64,000 bases of DNA from Elizabethkingia occulta (GTDB lineage Bacteria > Bacteroidota > Bacteroidia > Flavobacteriales > Weeksellaceae), in contig NZ_MAHX01000002.1 in assembly GCF_002023715.1 (NCBI RefSeq), positions 124,001-188,000 on the forward strand, read 5' to 3'. This document shows, in pieces, positions 9,765 through 16,647 of this stretch. Both the position numbers and the translations under genes were made by a program. The stretch's first letter is position 1. Each line of letters opens with the position of its first letter. A model generated the notes under the pieces. It did not search any database. It was not told the origin of the DNA and worked only from the letters and a program-made list of their open reading frames with translations.

Positions 9765-10922
9765 TTAGTGTAGTTTAGGAATCAGGAAGTTTATTTTACT
9801 GTTCACACGGACCATTACTTTTCGGATAAGATGCAAGGGTTTTATATGATCGGAATATATTACGGCTGTTCCTCTTGCACCAACAGTTAGCTGTTTTTGA
9901 CTATCTTCTAAAACAAATTTTGCAATAAGTTTTCCATCTGTTTCAGGTAGTACTCTGGCAGTGTCTGGCAGCCCTGCAGTAGAACCATTTCCTCCCAGCA
10001 TTCCTCCTGCATTATTCATAATACCCTGACTGGTAGCATCAATTACATATTCTAATCTGGCTTTGACAACTTTTCCCGGTTCGGTTTTGAGAGCCAGTTC
10101 GACTTCATCTCCTTTTTTTACTGTTTCTAATTCATTCTGAGCAAAAAATCCAATTACAGATTGTTGCTTCTGGATGAGAACAAAAGCAGATTTGAAAGGT
10201 GCCATAATTGCACCTTCGTTTAGCTGAACGTTAGGGATTATCCCATCTGTAGGTGCTAAAACAACGGTTTGAGAAAGATTCCATTTTGCCTGCTCCAGTT
10301 TTGCCTGAATTTCAGATATCGAAGAATTTTCTCCATTATAAGATGCATTATATTTGGTTTCTAATGATTGTTGTTGGGATTGTGCGGCACTTATACGGGA
10401 TTGCAAATCACGAGCATTTGTAATAGCCTGCTCCAGATCAAATTTATTAGCTGCTCCGGCGGCAACGAGTTCCTGATATTGGGTTACTCTTTTATTAGCC
10501 AGTTCCAGCTGAGATTGTAATCCTGTAACATTTTTGAGGGAAGCTTGGATGTCAGCATTATATGAGTTAACTGTAGCCTTTGTATTGCTTAATTTAGCCT
10601 CAAGAGATTTAATTTCTTGTATAAAAGGCTCTCTGTCCAATACAAATAAGGTATCGCCCTTTTTTACTTCCTGATTGGTGCTTACATATACCTTTTTTAC
10701 TTTTCCCAGTATTTGGGTTGTAATATCTACACTTCTGTTTCCTACTTTAACATCAGATGTTATGGGACAGTAATAGTTAAGACTGAGTATCAAAGCAATG
10801 CTTCCAAATATTGGAAGAGAATAAACAACTACCTGTGTAGTAAAAGTCCATGGAATAAGTTTTAGTTTTTTTATAAGTAACCAGCATATTCCGGCGTATA
10901 TAGCAACAAGTAATTCTAGCAT
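9765..10922 (-). CDS. HlyD/EmrA-type membrane fusion protein
   Basis: The 385-residue product starts with two closely spaced hydrophobic segments (about 3-20 and 25-50). A biotinyl-lipoyl-like half (TTQILGKVKKVYVSTNQEVKKGD), a long alpha hairpin (about 110-205) and the second lipoyl half (VVLAPTDGIIPNVQLNEGA) follow, then a beta-barrel domain. This is the periplasmic adaptor of a tripartite efflux system. The two-TM N-terminus plus the adjacent DUF3302 gene resembles the E. coli YiaV/YiaW and YibH/YibI pairs. Gaps of 2 bp upstream and 1 bp downstream show an operon. Confidence 0.9.
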   Translation of the reverse strand: MLELLVAIYAGICWLLIKKLKLIPWTFTTQVVVYSLPIFGSIALILSLNYYCPITSDVKVGNRSVDITTQILGKVKKVYVSTNQEVKKGDTLFVLDREPFIQEIKSLEAKLSNTKATVNSYNADIQASLKNVTGLQSQLELANKRVTQYQELVAAGAANKFDLEQAITNARDLQSRISAAQSQQQSLETKYNASYNGENSSISEIQAKLEQAKWNLSQTVVLAPTDGIIPNVQLNEGAIMAPFKSAFVLIQKQQSVIGFFAQNELETVKKGDEVELALKTEPGKVVKARLEYVIDATSQGIMNNAGGMLGGNGSTAGLPDTARVLPETDGKLIAKFVLEDSQKQLTVGARGTAVIYSDHIKPLHLIRKVMVRVNSKINFLIPKLH

Positions 10923-10924
10923 AA

Positions 10925-11254
10925 TTAATTTTCTTCAGTAGTGTTTGTGTTATCTTTTTGATCCTTGTAATTATAGTTAGCCCATATTAATGCAATCGGC
11001 CATAGCAATCCTCCGAATATGAGGGATAACAGGCACATGCTTTTAATGGCATTTAGCTGAGGATGGTTCTTTTTTTCTGCTACTTTTTCCGGATAAATAT
11101 GAACTTTCCAGAAAAGATAAATTCCTGCAACTGGCAATAGCAGTAGGATTAGCCATGACGTAAAATCAGCTATGTTATCTTCAATGTTGCCTGATGCTGC
11201 CTGTACAAAATTGCATGATAGTAGCAGGCAGAGAAAAATGGATATTCTTTGCAT
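10925..11254 (-). CDS. DUF3302 small inner-membrane protein (YiaW/YibI-like)
   Basis: This 109-residue protein has an N-terminal hydrophobic stretch that may be a cleaved signal (ending VQAASG), then two predicted membrane helices around residues 30-50 and 70-92. The segment KKNHPQLNAIKS followed by LLWPIALIWA fits the DUF3302 family, which in enterobacteria is paired with an HlyD-type adaptor (yiaW-yiaV, yibI-yibH). The role is unknown; the pairing suggests a membrane partner of the adaptor. It is first in the three-gene operon, with about 190 bp of leader upstream. Confidence 0.8.
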   Translation of the reverse strand: MQRISIFLCLLLSCNFVQAASGNIEDNIADFTSWLILLLLPVAGIYLFWKVHIYPEKVAEKKNHPQLNAIKSMCLLSLIFGGLLWPIALIWANYNYKDQKDNTNTTEEN

Positions 11255-11440
11255 AGTGAAATAATAATATTGATAAGGTTGTAGTAAACAAGAATGGAAT
11301 TAATCAATTCCTGATCTGTTTCCGCTAATTCTAATGAACTTGATCAGTTAAAATATTGGTAAACAGTTTTCTTCTCATTTTTATTTATGTTTTCAGTAAG
11401 CAAAAATAGATTGAACAAAATGAGAAAAAATATTCTTAAG

Positions 11441-12046
11441 TTATTTTTTTCTTTGATTTCTCTTCTGGTGAATTCTTGCTGTCATACGTGAAAGTGAATT
11501 TGGAGTAATGCCCAAAAAGTTAGCAATATGCTTTCTGCTGGCATTCTGAGAAGTAAAGGGGCGCTCTCTTAAAAAGTCTTCGTACCTCGAATGAGGGGAT
11601 GAAGAACATAATTGCTCTGTGCGCGTTTTTAGGATGCTGATGATTTGTTTCAGAGATTTTATATACAGATTATGGATTCCTCTGTACTTGAAAGCAGCTT
11701 CTTCAAATTCGTTTTTGTTGAATAGAAAAATCTGAGTATCAACAACAGCTTCAATTGTGTACTTTGTTGTGCTCTCAAAAGAATAAGCTTCGGGATTTTC
11801 TATTAATGCAGCTTCTTTTTCAGATGGTAAGAAAAGATTGTTTTCAACACCGTTTTCATCATCAAAGAAAAATCTGAGTAGACCGTTGGAAAGAATAAAA
11901 AAATAATTAAAAGATTGCCCCGGAGCAATTAATTTTTCTTTTTTACGAAGCAGTTTTGGGGTAGCTATGTTCACTAAAATATTAATTTCTTCGTCGGATA
12001 TTTCCTGGAAGAAGCTAATGTTCCTGAAAGTAGTAAGCATGTCCAT
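11441..12046 (-). CDS. Crp/Fnr family transcriptional regulator
   Basis: I place the start at the ATG at 12046 (MDMLTTFRNISFF), giving 201 residues, the family norm. The longer frame open to 12283 would run into the divergent glycosylasparaginase gene, and its first 79 residues do not resemble the family. Residues 1-125 form a cyclic-nucleotide-binding-type barrel, and the end carries a helix-turn-helix (RKHIANFLGITPNSLSRM). No Fnr-type cysteine cluster is seen, so the ligand is unknown. It lies upstream of the efflux operon on the same strand and divergent from the glycosylasparaginase gene, so it could control either. Confidence 0.85.
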   Translation of the reverse strand: MDMLTTFRNISFFQEISDEEINILVNIATPKLLRKKEKLIAPGQSFNYFFILSNGLLRFFFDDENGVENNLFLPSEKEAALIENPEAYSFESTTKYTIEAVVDTQIFLFNKNEFEEAAFKYRGIHNLYIKSLKQIISILKTRTEQLCSSSPHSRYEDFLRERPFTSQNASRKHIANFLGITPNSLSRMTARIHQKRNQRKK

Positions 12047-12164
12047 TATGAGAGTAAAGATAAATAAAAATGCAGCATAAACTTCATTAAATAGCTTTGA
12101 TAATTTTATCAGAGCATTTTTTTTTAGATATTTGTTAAGCGTATTAAGAGATAAGCAATAAACT

Positions 12165-13160
12165 ATGAACAATAACCGAAGAAATTTCATCAAAAAACTG
12201 GGAATTGCAACAGCTGCAATCGCTATTAATCCGTTAGAAGCTAAAAACTTATTAGATACTTCCGAGCCAAAAACGACTAACAAACCAATTGTCCTTTCTA
12301 CCTGGAATTTTGGTCTTCATGCTAATGTAGAGGCCTGGAAAGTTTTATCTAAAGGTGGTAAAGCATTAGATGCTGTGGAAAAAGGAGTAAGATTGGTAGA
12401 AGATGATCCTACAGAAAGAAGTGTAGGGTATGGCGGACGTCCGGACAGAGATGGCAGAGTAACGCTGGACGCTTGTATTATGGATGAAAACTATAATATA
12501 GGTTCTGTTGCATGTATGGAACATATTAAAAACCCAATTTCTGTAGCCCGTGCTGTAATGGAAAAAACACCACATGTAATGCTGGTTGGAGATGGAGCTT
12601 TAGAATTTGCGTTATCTCAGGGATTTAAAAAAGAAAATCTTCTTACGGCCGAATCTGAAAAAGAATGGAAGGAATGGCTGAAAACAAGTCAGTATAAACC
12701 TATTGTAAATATTGAAAATCACGATACTATCGGGATGATTGCTTTGGATGCACAGGGGAATCTTTCCGGAGCCTGTACAACAAGCGGAATGGCTTATAAA
12801 ATGCACGGCAGAGTAGGAGATTCTCCAATTATCGGAGCCGGACTTTTTGTAGATAATGAAATCGGAGCTGCTACAGCAACCGGACATGGAGAGGAAGTTA
12901 TTCGTACAGTAGGAACTCACCTGGTTGTAGAACTAATGAATCAGGGAAGAACGCCTCAGCAAGCATGTAAAGAGGCTGTTGAGAGAATCGTAAAGATTGT
13001 AAACAGAAGAGGCAAAAATCTTAAAGATATCCAGGTAGGTTTTATTGCGCTGAATAAAAAAGGAGAATACGGAGCTTACTGTATCCAGGACGGGTTTAAT
13101 TTTGCAGTATACGACCAGAAAGGAAACCGTCTGGAAAAGCCTGGATTTGCTCTGAAGTAG
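12165..13160 (+). CDS. Glycosylasparaginase (N4-(beta-N-acetylglucosaminyl)-L-asparaginase)
   Basis: This 331-residue Ntn hydrolase splits the GlcNAc-Asn bond once a glycoprotein is reduced to glycosylated asparagine. Residues from T37 (TTNKPIVLSTWNF) match, from memory, the mature Flavobacterium meningosepticum enzyme of known structure. Its autoprocessing site HD|TIGM falls at D187-T188, Thr152 in mature numbering, and Thr becomes the catalytic nucleophile of the alpha/beta heterodimer. The N-terminus NNRRNFIKKLGIATAAIA looks like a twin-arginine signal. An in-frame TAA at 12159 fixes the start. It heads an operon with a lipoprotein, cutC and an SGNH hydrolase (gaps 22, 17 and 3 bp). Confidence 0.97.
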   Translation: MNNNRRNFIKKLGIATAAIAINPLEAKNLLDTSEPKTTNKPIVLSTWNFGLHANVEAWKVLSKGGKALDAVEKGVRLVEDDPTERSVGYGGRPDRDGRVTLDACIMDENYNIGSVACMEHIKNPISVARAVMEKTPHVMLVGDGALEFALSQGFKKENLLTAESEKEWKEWLKTSQYKPIVNIENHDTIGMIALDAQGNLSGACTTSGMAYKMHGRVGDSPIIGAGLFVDNEIGAATATGHGEEVIRTVGTHLVVELMNQGRTPQQACKEAVERIVKIVNRRGKNLKDIQVGFIALNKKGEYGAYCIQDGFNFAVYDQKGNRLEKPGFALK

Positions 13161-13182
13161 TATACCATTATAAAAACATAAT

Positions 13183-13740
13183 ATGACGAAAAAAATATTT
13201 ATTATCGGGGCTCTTGCTATCCTTTCCTGCAAAGAAAGGCCTAAAAAAGAGACTGCAGAAATTAGTGTACAGCAATCGGGAAGTGCGGTATATGATGATG
13301 AGAAAAAAGAAACTGACGAAGCACATAATTGGCTGGAGACACATATAGAAAACTATTTTGCCGGAGATTTGGGTAATTTGGATAAGATGATGAAGGATAT
13401 GACTACCAAAGACTACTATGACTACAAAAGTGATGCAATGAATGTAGATATGGACGTCGATGGAAGTCTTACCAAAAAAGAATTTGAACAAAAATGGAAA
13501 GCCAAATTTGATACCAGTAAAGCTGGTGTTGGTACTGGTTTTTTAATTACCGGGCAGGATTGGGATTCTATAAAAGTTGTAAAGTGTCAGCTGATTTCGC
13601 AGAAGGGAGAGGGATTTCTATTTGATGTAATTCTTTCCGATGCTTCCCATCAGCTTAGTTATCCTATAAAAGTGAAAGTAATAAAGGAAAACAATGACTT
13701 CCTGATTGCAGATGTATTGCAGGAAGATATCCAACCATAA
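13183..13740 (+). CDS. Putative lipoprotein of unknown function
   Basis: This 185-residue product has a short lipoprotein signal (IIGALAILSC, Cys16). The mature part is charged and globular, with an alpha-helical first half (HNWLETHIENYFAGDLGNLD) and beta-rich second half (FLFDVILSD, YPIKVKVI). The shape recalls DUF3828/NTF2-like small periplasmic proteins, but I cannot assign a family. It is the second gene of the glycosylasparaginase operon, 22 bp downstream of it and 17 bp before cutC. Confidence 0.75.
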   Translation: MTKKIFIIGALAILSCKERPKKETAEISVQQSGSAVYDDEKKETDEAHNWLETHIENYFAGDLGNLDKMMKDMTTKDYYDYKSDAMNVDMDVDGSLTKKEFEQKWKAKFDTSKAGVGTGFLITGQDWDSIKVVKCQLISQKGEGFLFDVILSDASHQLSYPIKVKVIKENNDFLIADVLQEDIQP

Positions 13741-13757
13741 AAACTATAAAAATATTC

Positions 13758-14420
13758 ATGACAAAAATAGAAGTAGCTTGTTTCAACGAGCAGTCCGCTC
13801 TTATTGCGGCGAAGGAGGGAGCAGACAGAATTGAATTATGTGAGAACTATGAAGAGGGAGGTCTTACACCTAATCGTGAAACATTAGAGCAGCTTAAAGC
13901 AGGTTTTTCAACACCGGTTTTTACAATGATTCGTCCGGTAGGCGGAGGTTTTCTTTATACCGATGAGGAATTTGAAGTAATGAAATCGGAGTTGCTTAAT
14001 TTAAAAGAAGCTGGTGCAGATGGTTTTGTATTTGGATTTCTTACAGAAGATAATAAAGTAGATAAAGAAAAAAATTCGGCTTTAGTGCAATTAGCAGATG
14101 GTTTACCTTGTACTTTTCACCGGGCTTTCGACAGAATACAAGATAAAGAAGAAGCTTTGGAAGATGTAATCGATTGTGGTTTTGCTACAATTTTGACTTC
14201 CGGAGGAGAACATCCTGCAATGGAAGGATTATCCAAACTTAAACTTATCCAGGAACAAGCTGATGGCAGAATTACTATTCTTGTAGGAGGCGGAGTACGT
14301 TCATCTAATGCTGGCGAACTTAAAAAGTATTTTGGCTTTATACACTCTGCTTGTATCACAGATGGTACTGAGAATATAGATGCCGCAGAATTAAAAGCTA
14401 TTAAAACAGTAATACAATAA
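13758..14420 (+). CDS. cutC: CutC family protein
   Basis: The 220-residue product has the CutC signature: IEVACFNEQSALIAAKEGAD near the N-terminus, then RIELCENYEEGGLTPN, FTMIRPVGGGF, TFHRAFD and ILTSGG. It is a cytosolic TIM barrel. CutC was named for copper homeostasis, but the biochemical role is poorly established, and in Bacteroidota it commonly sits beside glycoside-degradation genes, as here. It ends 3 bp before the SGNH hydrolase start, so the two are translationally close. The length equals the family norm. Confidence 0.93.
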   Translation: MTKIEVACFNEQSALIAAKEGADRIELCENYEEGGLTPNRETLEQLKAGFSTPVFTMIRPVGGGFLYTDEEFEVMKSELLNLKEAGADGFVFGFLTEDNKVDKEKNSALVQLADGLPCTFHRAFDRIQDKEEALEDVIDCGFATILTSGGEHPAMEGLSKLKLIQEQADGRITILVGGGVRSSNAGELKKYFGFIHSACITDGTENIDAAELKAIKTVIQ

Positions 14421-14423
14421 GCA

Positions 14424-15044
14424 ATGATCAATTGTCTGTTCTTTGGAGATAGTATTACTTATGGCGAATATGATGGTGTCTTAGGAGGTTGGACGGATAT
14501 ACTGAAACGTTATTTTCACTCCAGGTTTATTAATGAAAATATTGAGGAGCTGAACGTCTTCAATTTGGGTATAGGTGGTGAAACAACAAACGGACTTGTG
14601 AAAAGATTCAGCACAGAAGCTGCTGCACGTACATCTCCGGATCAGAATCTTATTTTCTTTGCTTACGGAGCTAACGATGTTGCCCTGAAAGAAGGTTACA
14701 GAATGGTAGATCCCGAAAAACTCAGAGTCAATCTCCAGGAAGTTATAGAGCAAGCAAAGAAGATTACTTCAAACTTATACATCATAAGTATTCTGCCGGT
14801 TGCTTCCGCTATAGACGGTATTACAGTTCCTTCAGGAAAACAAAGATCTAATCAGGCAATCGCAGAATACAATGAGCTGCTTCAGGAGTTTGCTGCTCAG
14901 AACGGAATTGTATTTGTAGACTTATATAATCTGTTTTTTGCAGAGAAAGATATCTTTTTATCAGGTGATGGTGTCCATCCGAACGATAAAGGCTATCAGT
15001 TTATTTCAGAGCATATAAAACCTCTTATAGAAAAGTTTCTGTAG
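14424..15044 (+). CDS. SGNH/GDSL hydrolase, cytoplasmic
   Basis: This 206-residue protein lacks a signal peptide. Block I is FFGDSITYGE (nucleophile Ser), block III is AYGANDVA and block V is SGDGVHPNDKG with the catalytic Asp and His. The fold is that of SGNH esterases, often acetyl- or acyl-esterases. As the last gene of the glycosylasparaginase-cutC operon it may deacylate an imported sugar or amino-acid derivative; this is inference. A strong terminator follows. Confidence 0.9.
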   Translation: MINCLFFGDSITYGEYDGVLGGWTDILKRYFHSRFINENIEELNVFNLGIGGETTNGLVKRFSTEAAARTSPDQNLIFFAYGANDVALKEGYRMVDPEKLRVNLQEVIEQAKKITSNLYIISILPVASAIDGITVPSGKQRSNQAIAEYNELLQEFAAQNGIVFVDLYNLFFAEKDIFLSGDGVHPNDKGYQFISEHIKPLIEKFL

Positions 15045-15062
15045 GAAGTTTCTAAAATATAA

Positions 15063-15100
15063 AAGGCTGTTTTCAATATTTTGAAAGCAGCTTTTTTTGT
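15063..15100 (+). terminator. Rho-independent terminator of the glycosylasparaginase operon
   Basis: Arms 15063-15076 and 15081-15094 pair over 14 bp including two G-U pairs, with a 4-nt loop, and run into a T-rich tract. It lies 19 nt after the SGNH hydrolase stop. Confidence 0.85.
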
Positions 15101-15257
15101 TTTGCTATGGTTCATTCCCTCTATAAAATTCATCATAGTTCTAAAAATAATATTTGGATTTGAAATTAAATAATAACTTTGATAATCAGTAGTTTAATGT
15201 GGGTTGATTTATTTGTAAGCATAATGGTAGAGTTAAAAACAAATACATAATATTAGT

Positions 15258-16553
15258 ATGAAAAAGCCCCTTTTCTTATTGATGCTTTTTATTGGAGTAT
15301 ACATCAATAATATCATTGCACAATCAAAAACCGACAGTGAGAAGTTGGATGAATATTTCAAAGCTTTAACAGCAATAAAAAACTTTAATGGAAATGTTAT
15401 TGTTGCCAGAAAAGCTAATATCCTTTTGAATAAATCTTATAATATTACGGAGAATGTAAATGGATTGAAAATAGATAGGGATAGCAAATTTATTATAGCT
15501 TCAGTCTCTAAAATATTTGTGAAATATGCTATACTAAAGCTGGCAGAGCTAAATAAACTAAAGTTATCGGATAAGCTGGATAAGTATATTCCCGGATTTG
15601 AATATGGAAATAAAATTACCATCGAGCAGCTTATGTATCATCAATCTGGTCTGCCAAGGGAGCTGAAAGATTATGAAAAATATGAAAATATTTCAATGGC
15701 ACAAACTATAGAATTTGCCCGAAAAGAAAAATTACAATTTGAACCAGGTACACAGACTCTTTATTCGAATATAGGATATCTATTACTTCATTATATAATC
15801 GATAAAGTATCTGGTAATTATTGGGATTTTATGAATAAAAATATCTTGCAGAAATATCAGATGAAAAATACCGGAGAGTTCAATGCTGTAAATAAAATTG
15901 ATCATTTCGCGTATGGTTATAATTTGGAGAATGGAAAAATAACCCCTGTTTCTAAAGAAAGTATCAATCGTTTTGAGACGGGTAATTATTTTTCAACCGT
16001 TACCGATTTATATAATTTTAGTAAACAGGTACTTTCAGGAAAATTTCTAAAAAAAGAACTGGCGCTGAAAATGTATGAAAAAGAAAATACGCTAACTCAG
16101 GCAGGAGGAAGACCTGGATATAGAGCATATTATTATCAAAATCTATCATCAGGTATAACCTTTATTTTTACATCAAATTATACAGATATTCCTTTTCAGC
16201 AAATTACTACGGATATTATAAATCTGATGGAAAATAAGCCTTATAAGGTTCCTGAAAAGATGGAGCGTAATGCAATTGCATTGCCGGAAAATATTTTACA
16301 ACGTTATACAGGGAAATATGCTTTAGAGGCAGATCCTTCACAAATTTTTATTTTCTCTTTAGTAAACCATAAATTGGTGATCACAGACAAGGACAATGAA
16401 AAAACAATTCTATATCCTGATACTGAGACTACTTTTTTTGACAATTCTTCTTCTCAGGATAGTTATAATTTCTCCTTAAATACTCAGAATCAGAAATATG
16501 ACCTTACTATTATTTCTACGGGTGTTAAACTCAAAACTAAAAGATTGGAATAA
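15258..16553 (+). CDS. Serine hydrolase, class C beta-lactamase/DD-peptidase fold
   Basis: The 431-residue product has a signal peptide ending NNIIAQ. The beta-lactamase-type catalytic motifs are present: SVSK (S82, K85) and YSN (Y167, N169). The domain covers about residues 28-330, and a beta-rich tail of about 100 residues follows. Members include esterases, D-aminopeptidases and penicillin-binding-like hydrolases; true beta-lactamase activity should not be assumed. It is a single gene, flanked by a terminator upstream and the beta-mannosidase 94 bp downstream. Confidence 0.87.
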   Translation: MKKPLFLLMLFIGVYINNIIAQSKTDSEKLDEYFKALTAIKNFNGNVIVARKANILLNKSYNITENVNGLKIDRDSKFIIASVSKIFVKYAILKLAELNKLKLSDKLDKYIPGFEYGNKITIEQLMYHQSGLPRELKDYEKYENISMAQTIEFARKEKLQFEPGTQTLYSNIGYLLLHYIIDKVSGNYWDFMNKNILQKYQMKNTGEFNAVNKIDHFAYGYNLENGKITPVSKESINRFETGNYFSTVTDLYNFSKQVLSGKFLKKELALKMYEKENTLTQAGGRPGYRAYYYQNLSSGITFIFTSNYTDIPFQQITTDIINLMENKPYKVPEKMERNAIALPENILQRYTGKYALEADPSQIFIFSLVNHKLVITDKDNEKTILYPDTETTFFDNSSSQDSYNFSLNTQNQKYDLTIISTGVKLKTKRLE

Positions 16554-16647
16554 AATAATGGAATATATTTTCTAATTATCCTTCATTCTGTTGTAGTCCT
16601 TTTATTTTACAGTAAAACTCCTTATTTTCGTGCTTCATCCATCAATT

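Noticed and set aside
12047-12283. N-terminal extension of the Crp/Fnr regulator to 12283
   Set aside because: It overlaps the divergent glycosylasparaginase start, and its sequence reads as the antisense of that gene and its leader; the family length fits the ATG at 12046.
15258-16553. Serine hydrolase as an antibiotic-resistance beta-lactamase
   Set aside because: SxxK and YxN are shared by esterases and peptidases of this fold; the extra C-terminal domain and size do not fit a classical class C enzyme. The same caution applies to 49740-50801.
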